A stretch of 64,000 bases of DNA, taken from NCBI RefSeq assembly GCF_041361345.1, contig NZ_JBGKAD010000004.1:162511-226510 (forward strand). The letters run 5' to 3'. This stretch comes from Halobaculum sp. MBLA0147 (GTDB lineage Archaea; Halobacteriota; Halobacteria; Halobacteriales; Haloferacaceae). Each line of letters opens with the position of its first letter. The first letter of the stretch is position 1. Both the position numbers and the translations under genes were made by a program. The notes under the pieces were generated by a model, which saw only the letters and a program-made list of their open reading frames with translations, had not been told where the DNA came from and made no database searches. Positions 56,337 to 63,482 of the stretch are shown here, in pieces.

Positions 56337-56405
56337 CCGCAGCGCCGATCCCGGCGGACCCTACCCGCCGAAGGCGGGTCCCTTCCACCGGCATCGACCC
56401 TGCGG
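56337..56405 (+). repeat. Hairpin unit H6
   Basis: CCGCAG (56337-56342)/CTGCGG (56400-56405); CGATCCCGG (56346-56354)/CCGGCATCG (56388-56396), one mismatch; ACCCGCC (56363-56369)/GGCGGGT (56373-56379). Confidence 0.75.
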
Positions 56406-56571
56406 CGCGGGCTCGCGTTGTGGATTGCCCGCCGTCAGCGGGGTGCGGAGACGACTGAGCGAGTCGGCCACCAGCACCAGCCGGGCCCGTGGCCGTGGGG
56501 TGGGGGCAGAGCCCCCCGGCGCGGCGGAGCCGCCACCAATTTCTTCCCGGATAAGCGGCTGCGAGTTGCCA

Positions 56572-56650
56572 CCGGCGGGCGACACCACCGCCGTCGCCCG
56601 CCGGAGGGACCCAGCGGGCTCCGGGGGGCTTCAGCCCCTCCGCCCGCTGG
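56572..56650 (+). repeat. Hairpin units H7 and H8
   Basis: CCGGCGGGCGAC (56572-56583)/GTCGCCCGCCGG (56593-56604), perfect 12 bp. Then CCAGCGGGC (56611-56619)/GCCCGCTGG (56642-56650) enclosing GGGGCT/AGCCCC (56625-56638). Confidence 0.7.
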
Positions 56651-56668
56651 TCTGGCCTCCTGTGGCGA

Positions 56669-56745
56669 CTGAGCCCACCGAGAATTCGACGGATACCTCC
56701 CCGCTCTTCGAGCGGGTCCCCTCCGTCGATTCTCGCCGGCCTCAG
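56669..56745 (+). repeat. Hairpin unit H9
   Basis: CTGAG (56669-56673)/CTCAG (56741-56745); CGAGAATTCGACGGA (56679-56693)/TCCGTCGATTCTCG (56722-56735), one bulge; CCCGCTC (56700-56706)/GAGCGGG (56710-56716). Confidence 0.8.
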
Positions 56746-56850
56746 CCGTCCTCGGACTGGCCAGACCGGCCGCTTATCCGGGAACCGGCCCCGACACTTG
56801 CCGGAGAATTCCGTCCCGAGCGGACACAGTTGCCCGGTATGATCGGCCGC

Positions 56851-56941
56851 GCTGGCCCGGCACCCACCGCCACCGCCCGGACCCTACCCGCCGTTGGCGG
56901 GTCCCTTCCGGCCGCTGGCGGCGGGTTTCGTCCGGGCCAGC
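56851..56941 (+). repeat. Hairpin unit H10
   Basis: GCTGGCCCGG (56851-56860)/CCGGGCCAGC (56932-56941), perfect; CCGCCACCGCCCGG (56867-56880)/CCGGCCGCTGGCGG (56908-56921), two mismatches; ACCCGCC (56886-56892)/GGCGGGT (56896-56902). Confidence 0.78.
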
Positions 56942-56965
56942 CCGCCCGATCCCTTCCGGTTGTGA

Positions 56966-57065
56966 CTGGCAGTCGGACCTCGATTCGACGGCGATTCACC
57001 CGCAGGCTGCGCGCCGTAGCGTGCTCGCGTGCGGGTCCCATCGCCGCGAATCGGCCGCCTGCCAG
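56966..57065 (+). repeat. Hairpin unit H11
   Basis: CTGGCAG (56966-56972)/CTGCCAG (57059-57065); CGATTCGACGGCGAT (56981-56995)/ATCGCCGCGAATCG (57040-57053), one bulge; ACCCGCA (56998-57004)/TGCGGGT (57030-57036). A further CAGCCGCT/AGCGGCTG hairpin follows (57063-57095). Confidence 0.8.
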
Positions 57066-57196
57066 CCGCTCGTCACGGAATCCTTCCAGCGGCTGCCGGG
57101 GTCTGAAATCATATCGTAGGGTGCCCCCACACGGGTCGGTTCGGCCGGGCGGTGCAACGGTCGTTCCGGCGCCGTCGTGGGAGGCGGAGACAACGT

Positions 57197-58540
57197 ATGT
57201 CTGGAATTCACCCAGAGCAGACGGGCGCACAGGAGATGACCACCGAAGAGTCGCAGGCTGCAAAGGACAGCGGGCTGTACCGGACGCCGAACCGGGGCGA
57301 CTCCGTCCCCCTGGGAGCGAAGGTGGACGCGGGCGCTATCCTGTCCGACGTTCGCGCAGAGCAGTTGGACGAACCGTTCTTCGGGACCGACATCCCGCGC
57401 CAGCTCGCAGAGCAGACCCCCAACCGGCGCCGTGCTCGGACCTCCATCGACAACATCGAGGAGCGGAAGACCCTCGTGACGCAAGAGAAGGTCGAAGGCG
57501 AGCGTGCCGAGCGCGAGCGGCAGCGGAGGAAAGCGATGTCAACCGCCGACGAAGACACGCTGTACTCGGACCGTGACCTGCCGGACAACCTCGAAGAAGC
57601 TCGGCGCCTCGCCGACATCGTCGATACGCCGTACGCTGGCGCGTACGAAGAGGAGTTCCGTGCAGCCATCGACGACGACGATGACAGTCAGGACGACGAC
57701 GAGCCGCAGCGTGCGACTATCAATCGCGAGCAGGCCTGCAAGGAGGACATCGTCGGCAGCGCCGAGCGCGACGACAGCGCACCCGAGGCCCCGCCGGCAT
57801 ACGACTGCGCGTGGGATGACGAGCATCTCGACGACGGCTCGGCTCCTGACACGTCCGCGCACACGGGGCACTCGGCAGACGACCCCCGTGACCTGCTCGA
57901 TGAGGACGACGTGGCGGTCGCCGAGAAAATCGGCGCCAGCCTGGCCGCCTACTTCGGTTCGGACACTGCCCTCGACGAGGAGCAACTCACCACGCAGGCT
58001 GCGGCGAAACTCGCAGATGGGGCACGCCCCCTCGCGGCGCAAGAGCAAATCCGGGACGATCTCGGAAACATTCCGGGGGTCCGCGAAAAGCTCACGCACG
58101 TTGACCCGTACTACGACCACCGCGTGACGGTGAAGGTCAAGGTCACGCACCTCTTCGAGGACCCCGCGCGGAACCAGTACCAAGCCGGATACGTCGAAGA
58201 CGACACCGGGCGTGCCAAGGTGGTCTTCTGGCACTCCTCGCGGAAAGCCGTGGGACGCGAGGAGGCCACCCTGCAGCATATGCGGCCGCTGGTGGAGGGG
58301 ATGACGGTGCGCCTCGAGGGCGCCGTCGCGAATTCCTACGAGGGCGGCCTGTCGCTCGCTATCACGGGCGACACGGACATTATCGTCGTGGAGCAGGGAG
58401 ACGGTGAGGTGAAGTACGACCCGTGCCCGGGTGTCGCGCACCCGGTGGAGGAGCCCCCGCACAGTCGTGACGCCGACACCCACGCGTGGGTGAACGCGCT
58501 GGACACCGAGCCGGGGCAGCCGACGGGAGGCGCAGACTAA
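57197..58540 (+). CDS. OB-fold (RPA-like) ssDNA-binding protein, paralog of the 52123 gene
   Basis: Protein of 447 residues from ATG 57197. In-frame sequence upstream overlaps the hairpin array and is rejected. Residues 1-290 are acidic with helical and disordered segments. The C-terminal part holds an OB-fold-like domain (HRVTVKVKVTHLFEDPARN, YQAGYVEDDTGRAKVVFW, GMTVRLEGAVANSYEGGLSL) that aligns with the OB region of the 52123 protein. A terminator-like hairpin with a T-run follows closely. Confidence 0.77.
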   Translation: MSGIHPEQTGAQEMTTEESQAAKDSGLYRTPNRGDSVPLGAKVDAGAILSDVRAEQLDEPFFGTDIPRQLAEQTPNRRRARTSIDNIEERKTLVTQEKVEGERAERERQRRKAMSTADEDTLYSDRDLPDNLEEARRLADIVDTPYAGAYEEEFRAAIDDDDDSQDDDEPQRATINREQACKEDIVGSAERDDSAPEAPPAYDCAWDDEHLDDGSAPDTSAHTGHSADDPRDLLDEDDVAVAEKIGASLAAYFGSDTALDEEQLTTQAAAKLADGARPLAAQEQIRDDLGNIPGVREKLTHVDPYYDHRVTVKVKVTHLFEDPARNQYQAGYVEDDTGRAKVVFWHSSRKAVGREEATLQHMRPLVEGMTVRLEGAVANSYEGGLSLAITGDTDIIVVEQGDGEVKYDPCPGVAHPVEEPPHSRDADTHAWVNALDTEPGQPTGGAD

Positions 58541-58564
58541 CGCCCCACGTGGGGCAGGTCATCA

Positions 58565-58616
58565 CCCCACCGTCCTGGCGCTCGCAGACAGCGTCAGGGC
58601 GGTGGGGGTCTTTTTT
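58565..58616 (+). terminator. Hairpin followed by T-run
   Basis: CCCCACCG-CCTG-CGCT on the left pairs with AGCG-CAGG-CGGTGGGG on the right with two mismatches, followed by TTTTTT (58611-58616). It resembles an intrinsic terminator and lies 25 bases after the OB-fold gene. Confidence 0.65.
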
Positions 58617-58904
58617 ATGGGCAGGGACCAGTCTCCCGAGGTGTGACAGCGAATACGCGGGGGGTCGCCGCTCGCGAACGCTCCAGCAGGGATGGCGTGA
58701 GAGGCGCACCGGTAGATAGTGGCGGGGCACAGTGTGGACAGTGGGAGACCGCTCGTCGGCGGCGGGGCGCTGCGCCGCGTTCGCGGCGCGGTCCATCTCC
58801 GCGAGCAAGCTCGCGGAGATCCGCTGCCCACCGGCTGAGGACACTGCCATCTCGAAGAGCCCACAGACGGAAGAGTGAGACTACACCGGCCGGCCACAGC
58901 GCTA
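58617..58904. other. Non-coding stretch with two strong hairpins
   Basis: No convincing gene. GCGCCGCG (58772-58779)/CGCGGCGC (58782-58789) and ATCTCCGCGAGC (58795-58806)/GCTCGCGGAGAT (58809-58820) are perfect with 2-base loops. Confidence 0.5.
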
Positions 58905-58929
58905 GTTTCTTCGTGCAGAGATAGGTAGC
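58905..58929 (+). promoter_or_regulatory. Shared leader element (25-base form)
   Basis: GTTTCTTCGTGCAG followed by AGATAGGTAGC, directly before ATG 58930. Confidence 0.65.
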
Positions 58930-59337
58930 ATGACCGTCGACGACCACTTCGCGACGATCGTGGACGTCCTTGCCGCCCAAGAGCAGGCGGATGTCCACGA
59001 GTATGCCAGCACGAGGCTGGTGAGTCTCCGCTCACACAGCGGTGAGGGCGTGACGAAGATTGACCGGTCGACGCAGTTTGGCAACCCGTTCACGATGGAG
59101 ACCGACGGCGGCGCGTACACACGGGAGGGGTGTGTGAAGGCGTACGCAGCGAATTTCGCCCACCGACTCCAGGTGGATGAGATCTTCCGCGGCGCAGTGG
59201 ACCAGCTTGCGGAGGAGACGCTGGCGTGTTGGTGTGTGCCGAAGCTCTGTCACGGACACGTGGTCCTCGCGTATCTCGCAGGCGATCTCGATGTCGAGTG
59301 GTGGGCGGACGTTGATCCAGAGCGGTTCGCGGAGTGA
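58930..59337 (+). CDS. DUF4326-family protein
   Basis: Protein of 135 residues. TKIDRSTQFGNPFTMETDGG, a central helix and ETLACWCVPKLCHGHVVLAY match the DUF4326 signature (FGNPF, then LACWC-P-CHG with conserved Cys/His). The family is found in phage and plasmid contexts and its biochemical role is not established. A SLOG/DUF2493 gene lies 1.2 kb downstream; such families often occur together on mobile DNA. Confidence 0.85.
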   Translation: MTVDDHFATIVDVLAAQEQADVHEYASTRLVSLRSHSGEGVTKIDRSTQFGNPFTMETDGGAYTREGCVKAYAANFAHRLQVDEIFRGAVDQLAEETLACWCVPKLCHGHVVLAYLAGDLDVEWWADVDPERFAE

Positions 59338-59402
59338 GGCAGTGACCGTCCCCGTGGGCGACGGCCTTCGGCGACCGCACCGCACAGCGTGGGGTGATCT
59401 GC

Positions 59403-59488
59403 CTCCCGCCGAAGCCGGAGGCCACTGGCGTGGCCTCCCCCTCCTGCGGTGCTCGCTAGCGCTGCGCTCCTCGGCGTGCGCCGGAGGG
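59403..59488 (+). repeat. R3 structured repeat, copy 2
   Basis: CCTCCCGCCGAAGCCGGAGG hairpin, then GGAGGCCAC pairing with GTGGCCTCC (R3 copy 1 has GGAGGTCAC/GTGACCTCC, a compensatory pair), then the TGCGGTGCTCGC variant and a GCGTGCGCCGGAGGG end. It lies 65 bases after the DUF4326 gene. Confidence 0.75.
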
Positions 59489-59524
59489 TGGAGTCTCTGT
59501 GTGGGGGTGAGCGTTTGCGACGCC

Positions 59525-59551
59525 ATTTCTATCGACAGGGGAGGGTGAACC
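59525..59551 (+). promoter_or_regulatory. Shared leader element (27 bases)
   Basis: ATTTCTATCGACAG followed by GGGAGGGTGAACC, directly before ATG 59552. Confidence 0.78.
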
Positions 59552-59926
59552 ATGTCTGCATACGGACGGACGCAGCAGCTCGAGCGCCTCGACGATGATG
59601 AGTTCCCGGCAGAGTTGGCAACGTGGTTGGACACGGACTCCGGAGGGGGCTGGTCGGCTGTGACCGACCTCCCAGCGTACCTGTACCGCGCAGACGGCTA
59701 CATGGAGATCAGCGGTGTGTCGGGTGATGGGTACCCGATCGTCGGCGGGTACGCACGGGATCTGGAGGTAGCTGTTGAGCACTGGGGAGACCGCCAGGAC
59801 ACGTGTATCGTCTCGGTTGATCGGTTGCGTGCCATCGCACGGGACATCCACGGGAACGAGGACCGGGTGCCGGATGATGAGTGGTTCGAGTACCAGATGA
59901 TGGCGGGCAACACGATCGTGGCATGA
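59552..59926 (+). CDS. Small acidic protein of unknown function with shared leader
   Basis: Protein of 124 residues, soluble, family not recognised. Segments DEFPAELATWLDTDSGGGW, YLYRADGYMEISGVSGDGYP and DTCIVSVDRLRAIARDI suggest an alpha/beta fold with a beta hairpin. No catalytic motif or cysteine cluster is seen. Confidence 0.7.
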   Translation: MSAYGRTQQLERLDDDEFPAELATWLDTDSGGGWSAVTDLPAYLYRADGYMEISGVSGDGYPIVGGYARDLEVAVEHWGDRQDTCIVSVDRLRAIARDIHGNEDRVPDDEWFEYQMMAGNTIVA

Positions 59927-59961
59927 CCGGCACATCTCTTATCCCTGGCGAGGCCACACCA

Positions 59962-59988
59962 ATTTAGACGCGCAGAAGACAGTGACCC
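59962..59988 (+). promoter_or_regulatory. Shared leader element (27 bases)
   Basis: ATTTAGACGCGCAG followed by AAGACAGTGACCC, directly before ATG 59989. Confidence 0.65.
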
Positions 59989-60510
59989 ATGTCTGACGAC
60001 ATCGACATCGACATCGACGAGGACCAACTCGACGAGCGACTTGCCCGACTTGAAGAGGAAGCAGGTGTCGACATGTCACAGTGGGAGGCCCTGTTCTTCC
60101 TCGAATTCACGGATACGTCGCATGAGTTGGAGACGCCATTTCGGCAACTCCGAGGGGTCCTCCAGGGTGATGTCGCGCCAAGCAAACTCGACCCCCACAC
60201 CTTCGTCAGGCTTGTGGACCTCACGAACGGTGGCCTGTCACTGCGGAGGATGAACCCAGTGGTCAAACGGTTCACTGTCCTGTACGACGAGGAAGAAGGG
60301 TCTCGCTTTGGATATGACTGTAACAGCGTCAAATACCCGTACGAGCGCAGTCACGAGGAGATTATCGAGTACATCGAAAGCGATGAGCGGACGGTCAATC
60401 TCCTCGACCACACCGTCGGCCCTGGGCCAACGGCAGACCATCCTGACGCGGTATCGATCCGCTCGGATGACTACAGCGACCTCCTGGAGCAATACCTTCC
60501 ACCGGCGTAG
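59989..60510 (+). CDS. Acidic protein of unknown function with shared leader
   Basis: Protein of 173 residues. The N-terminus is an Asp/Ile repeat (DDIDIDIDEDQL) leading into a probable coiled coil (DERLARLEEEAGVD). A mixed alpha/beta region follows (FVRLVDLTNGGLSLRRMNPV, VKRFTVLYDEEEGSRFGYD). It was not matched to a family. Confidence 0.7.
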   Translation: MSDDIDIDIDEDQLDERLARLEEEAGVDMSQWEALFFLEFTDTSHELETPFRQLRGVLQGDVAPSKLDPHTFVRLVDLTNGGLSLRRMNPVVKRFTVLYDEEEGSRFGYDCNSVKYPYERSHEEIIEYIESDERTVNLLDHTVGPGPTADHPDAVSIRSDDYSDLLEQYLPPA

Positions 60511-60535
60511 GGTCCGAGGCCTTCTTCGCTTCCCC

Positions 60536-60563
60536 CTCTCTACGGACAGGGGACAGTAGCCCT
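60536..60563 (+). promoter_or_regulatory. Shared leader element (28-base variant)
   Basis: CTCTCTACGGACAG followed by GGGACAGTAGCCCT, directly before ATG 60564. Confidence 0.55.
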
Positions 60564-60998
60564 ATGCCAGTGAACTTGTGCGTCGCCGGAACCCGGTCGT
60601 TTCTCGAAGGACCATTCACCGACACGAACCGTGTGACAACCGTCGACGCTGCACTCGCCGAGGAAGGGATCAACGCTTCTGACGTGGCCTGCGTCCTTGA
60701 TGGTGGCGCGGCCGGCGGCGACCGCTGTGGACGGGTGTGGGCGGTCGCACATGACGTGCCCGGTAACCGGTTTGAACCCGACTGGGACGCACACGGGAAA
60801 GCGGCTGGTCCGAAGCGGAACGCCGAGATGGCGGCGGCTGCAGATGTCCTCCTCGCCTTCTGGGACGGCTCTTCCGCAGGCACACAAGATATGATCGAGC
60901 GGTGTCAGCAGGCACCCGATGTCGATGTCCACGTTGTCCGGTACGACCATGACGAGGCAGTCATTGATCCAGAGGCCGCCCCACCCTTTTCCGAGTGA
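60564..60998 (+). CDS. SLOG-superfamily (DUF2493/YspA-like) nucleotide-binding protein
   Basis: Protein of 144 residues. CVAGTRSF at the N-terminus, VLDGGAAGGDRCGRVWA, then FEPDWDAHGKAAGPKRNAEM and LLAFWDGSSAGTQDMIERC follow the DUF2493 pattern in order. The SLOG fold binds nucleotides or nucleotide-derived ligands, and members have been proposed as sensors or effectors in phage-conflict systems. Specific activity is not predictable here. Confidence 0.88.
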   Translation: MPVNLCVAGTRSFLEGPFTDTNRVTTVDAALAEEGINASDVACVLDGGAAGGDRCGRVWAVAHDVPGNRFEPDWDAHGKAAGPKRNAEMAAAADVLLAFWDGSSAGTQDMIERCQQAPDVDVHVVRYDHDEAVIDPEAAPPFSE

Positions 60999-61036
60999 CA
61001 GCGGGCCGTGATCTGTGGCGGCGCGAGTCGTCCCCC

Positions 61037-61063
61037 GTTTTTTCTAGCAGGGGAGAGTGAGCT
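61037..61063 (+). promoter_or_regulatory. Shared leader element (27 bases)
   Basis: GTTTTTTCTAGCAG followed by GGGAGAGTGAGCT, directly before ATG 61064. Confidence 0.75.
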
Positions 61064-61246
61064 ATGTGCGAGCAAGATGGCAGTGAGCCCTGTGAGTGGT
61101 CCGAGGTGTTCAGTCCGAATGAAGATCCGGCAGGGTTCACGCCTGATTTCTGGTCGTGGGCAGCAGAGCAGCCGGATCATCTCTCTGAGCGAGAGCTCGG
61201 TGAGAGATACCGTGAGGAGTTCGGCCCGGATCTCTCGGACGGCTAG
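61064..61246 (+). CDS. Small acidic protein (60 aa) with shared leader
   Basis: Sixty residues with two cysteines near the N-terminus (MCEQDGSEPCEW) and a helical, Trp-containing C-terminus (DFWSWAAEQPDHLSERELGE). Function unknown. Support is the leader and coherent haloarchaeal composition. Confidence 0.6.
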   Translation: MCEQDGSEPCEWSEVFSPNEDPAGFTPDFWSWAAEQPDHLSERELGERYREEFGPDLSDG

Positions 61247-61301
61247 ACCGTCTGGGTTGTAGACCCAGCACTGATACCCACTGCCGGACAGAGGTGCAAC
61301 T

Positions 61302-61514
61302 GTGCTTCAACTGGACCCGCATGACGTGACCCGGACTGACGTGCTGAACGGGCTCAGCTGGGTCCTTGTCCTCTGGGCGGTAGGCGTAACGTTGCTGTCG
61401 TTCGTGATCCCGGTCCCGTTCACTGACCCGGTCACACACCTGGTGGGTGTCGTGACCGGAGCAGTGACACTCGTAGTGCTGGGCGGTCTCGGGTACGGGC
61501 TGGAGAAACTCTAG
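61302..61514 (+). CDS. Small two-helix membrane protein
   Basis: Seventy residues from GTG 61302. Two hydrophobic helices are separated by PVPFTDPVTH: LSWVLVLWAVGVTLLSFVI and LVGVVTGAVTLVVLGGLGYG. No leader element of the shared type. It is the first of three small membrane proteins in a row. Confidence 0.6.
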   Translation: MLQLDPHDVTRTDVLNGLSWVLVLWAVGVTLLSFVIPVPFTDPVTHLVGVVTGAVTLVVLGGLGYGLEKL

Positions 61515-61579
61515 AGATTACTGCACAGGGCGGCGTGACCACCATTCGAGAGTGGTGACACTCTCACACTGACAGTACC

Positions 61580-61810
61580 ATGACACAACGCATCCTTCCA
61601 CGAGTGACATCTGGGCGCATCGCCATCATCATCGCACTCACCGTGTTCTGGTGGGCTCTCGGGATGTTGCTGCAGTTCGCGGCAGCTGATGTGATCAACA
61701 TCCTCTCCATCAGGCTTCACGCCCAAGCGATCGCAACCGGGCTCGGGACGACTGCCCTCTGTGCGGCCCTCGCACTCTCTGCGCGACGGGACCCACTCTC
61801 GCCCGTGTGA
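61580..61810 (+). CDS. Small two-helix membrane protein
   Basis: Seventy-six residues. Helices IAIIIALTVFWWALGMLLQF and AIATGLGTTALCAALALSA flank a short loop. Basic N-terminus and RRD-containing C-terminus. Function unknown. Confidence 0.62.
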   Translation: MTQRILPRVTSGRIAIIIALTVFWWALGMLLQFAAADVINILSIRLHAQAIATGLGTTALCAALALSARRDPLSPV

Positions 61811-61846
61811 TCCAGTTTTCACCATCCTAGAGCGCAACCCCGTTAG

Positions 61847-61853
61847 TATAAAG
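61847..61853 (+). promoter_or_regulatory. TATA box
   Basis: TATAAAG lies 34 bases before ATG 61881, an ordinary haloarchaeal promoter unlike the shared leaders around it. Confidence 0.6.
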
Positions 61854-61880
61854 AACACCGCAGTACTCAGTTCAACATAG

Positions 61881-62120
61881 ATGAAGCTGACAGGTAACAT
61901 CCAGGGAAGCCTGGCACAGTTCGTCACCCGAGACCTCGCCAAACTCATCGCTGCGCTCTGGCTCGGAGGGGTCATGACGAGAGCCGCTATGGCAGGGACC
62001 AGTGATGCCAAACTCGCGCTCCTGTCTCCTCAGTACCACCTCGCAACCCTCGCAATCGGATTCGGAGTGTTCGTAGTCACCGGTATCTTGGTGATTTCTG
62101 CGTCAACCCGTCGCCACTGA
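61881..62120 (+). CDS. Small membrane protein
   Basis: Seventy-nine residues. A moderately hydrophobic first segment (LAKLIAALWLGGVMTRAAMAG) and a clear second helix (LAIGFGVFVVTGILVISAS). It has a canonical TATA box. Function unknown. Confidence 0.62.
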   Translation: MKLTGNIQGSLAQFVTRDLAKLIAALWLGGVMTRAAMAGTSDAKLALLSPQYHLATLAIGFGVFVVTGILVISASTRRH

Positions 62121-62175
62121 TCACAGCCGTGAGACGAGACGCATCCCGTCTTGTCTCACCAGATGTCGCACCCCA

Positions 62176-62202
62176 ATTTGTACCGGCAGAGGCGGGTGGA
62201 CT
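62176..62202 (+). promoter_or_regulatory. Shared leader element (27 bases)
   Basis: ATTTGTACCGGCAG followed by AGGCGGGTGGACT, directly before ATG 62203. It is preceded by TGTCGCACCCC. Confidence 0.75.
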
Positions 62203-62877
62203 ATGTCCAGTGACGAGACGGAGCTTTCCACGACAGGTGCATCGACGCAGACGCCACCCCAGCCGCAGGCGGCCTCACACGACACCCAGCAGGCCACCTA
62301 CTCGTACGGTGATGTCCTGGCTGGCGGGCGTCTGAAGCGTGTAGTCGAAACCGCGGACGTACCGATCTCGGCAGAGGAACTCGTCGTGACCGTCGAGGGG
62401 TTCTCACTCGATGGTGGAGAGACGACAGTGTCGCTCTCGCTTGACGAGTATCCGGATCTCCTCGCGATGTTGACAACGGAGCCGCTCACTCGGGGGCGTC
62501 TCAAGGAGGTGGTCGCAGCGGTCCACACAGAGTTGGTGGCTGGCCGCCAGACAGACGAGACGGTCATCCCAGCGGGCGAACTCACCATCGGTGCGTGGTC
62601 ACCCATCCCCACGAACCTGGAGTCACCGCCAGATGGCGTCCCGATCACGAACGACAGTCCAGCAGGCGCAGCACTGGTGGCACAGCTGGAGATGGCGGCC
62701 CCGGAGCTGTTCACGTTCAGGACGTCCGACGGCGGCATCTACACGGCACTCGCGACGAGCGTGAGTCCGGCACGGGTCAGGGCGGCCGCTGTCGCTGGCG
62801 ACGACATCGCCGCTGATGACCTCACCATCACCGGCCGACACATCCCGTACCTCGAGACAGAAGCCGTCGAAGAGTAG
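62203..62877 (+). CDS. Acidic protein of unknown function with shared leader
   Basis: Protein of 224 residues. After a disordered N-terminus, segments GGRLKRVVETADVPISAEEL and TRGRLKEVVAAVHTEL look like an internal repeat. A further alpha/beta stretch follows (FTFRTSDGGIYTALATSVSP). No recognised family. Confidence 0.68.
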   Translation: MSSDETELSTTGASTQTPPQPQAASHDTQQATYSYGDVLAGGRLKRVVETADVPISAEELVVTVEGFSLDGGETTVSLSLDEYPDLLAMLTTEPLTRGRLKEVVAAVHTELVAGRQTDETVIPAGELTIGAWSPIPTNLESPPDGVPITNDSPAGAALVAQLEMAAPELFTFRTSDGGIYTALATSVSPARVRAAAVAGDDIAADDLTITGRHIPYLETEAVEE

Positions 62878-62912
62878 CCTCGGACCCACACCACGTCAGT
62901 GCCTCCCCCACT

Positions 62913-63245
62913 ATGCCAGTTGGACTCCGCTATTGGACCGCCCGGGAACGAGCCGACTTTCACTCCGCTGTAAGCGGCCCAGAGTCGTGGGCTGAGTACC
63001 CGGTCGAGAGCCATGAGTCTCACGAGCACGACGGCTGCTGGTCGCAGGACGACAACTATCAGGCGGTGTTCGAGACCACTGCACCGGGAGTGTGGTACTG
63101 CCGCGAATGCTCCCAACACTACCTACATCCTCGGCCCGATCGCGGCTACCCCGAAGGGTGCGACACTGATACGTCGTCGCCCGGCACCACAGACGAATCC
63201 CGCAACTCGCGGCGTCTCCTCGCACGGCTCTTGCCGTGGCGGTGA
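62913..63245 (+). CDS. Small zinc-binding-like protein
   Basis: Protein of 110 residues. A His/Cys-rich stretch (ESHESHEHDGCWSQDD) and VWYCRECSQHYLHP suggest one zinc site. The C-terminus is basic (RRLLARLLPWR). No shared leader. An R1 repeat begins 52 bases after the stop. Confidence 0.6.
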   Translation: MPVGLRYWTARERADFHSAVSGPESWAEYPVESHESHEHDGCWSQDDNYQAVFETTAPGVWYCRECSQHYLHPRPDRGYPEGCDTDTSSPGTTDESRNSRRLLARLLPWR

Positions 63246-63296
63246 CGCCGCCGCGGGTGGTGACGCCGCCCGCCGGGTGGGTGATTCATGTGTTGC

Positions 63297-63402
63297 GGCC
63301 CTCCCCCGACGCCCGGAGGGACGGGATGGCTGCCGCCACCCGCCCCTCCTCCCCTCCTGCGGTGCTCGCGATGCTGCGCTCCTCGGCGTGCGCCGGAGGG
63401 CC
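63297..63402 (+). repeat. R1 structured repeat, copy 4
   Basis: Terminal arms GGCCCTCC (63297-63304) and GGAGGGCC (63395-63402). Internal GGGATGGC/GCCACCC hairpin. The 3' hairpin is the TGCGGTGCTCGC...GCTGCGCTCC variant. Confidence 0.78.
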
Positions 63403-63457
63403 ACTCCCTGGTGTCTGGTGTGTACGCGCCTCGCTGTGTCCGTGAGCGTCGTCCCCT

Positions 63458-63482
63458 ATTTATAAACCCAGAATGAGGTGAG
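63458..63482 (+). promoter_or_regulatory. Shared leader element (25-base form)
   Basis: ATTTATAAACCCAG followed by AATGAGGTGAG, directly before GTG 63483. The 5' part is a good TATA box. It is preceded by CGTCGTCCCCT. Confidence 0.65.

Larger units (their letters stand above)
55528..57095 (+). other. Non-coding array of nested hairpins (possible structured RNA or ssDNA elements)
   Basis: About 1.6 kb of very GC-rich DNA carrying at least eleven hairpin units in one orientation. Recurrent parts are an outer stem often reading CTGAG/CTCAG, a middle stem often starting CGAT and ending ATCG, a GACACT- or ACCT-like joint, an inner stem ACCCG/CGGGT and a CCCTTC joint. Stem sequences differ between units while pairing is kept. 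Long open frames here are explained by lack of AT-rich stops; their translations are Arg/Pro/Gly-rich and share nothing with haloarchaeal proteins. Whether it is transcribed is unknown. Confidence 0.7.

Noticed and set aside
55457..57150. Long open frames across the 55.4-57.1 kb region
   Set aside because: They are Arg/Pro/Gly/Ala-rich, lack haloarchaeal acidity, overlap each other in several frames and are explained by very high GC. The hairpin array accounts for the sequence better.
57152..57196. Upstream in-frame extension of the second OB-fold protein
   Set aside because: Basic composition and no usual start; ATG 57197 gives a normal acidic haloarchaeal N-terminus.
46171..63402. Integron attC sites
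   Set aside because: Repeats lie between small genes and can fold, but the attC core pair (RYYYAAC / GTTRRRY) was not found, several adjacent cassettes have no such repeat between them, and no integron integrase is seen. The idea remains open only as an analogy.
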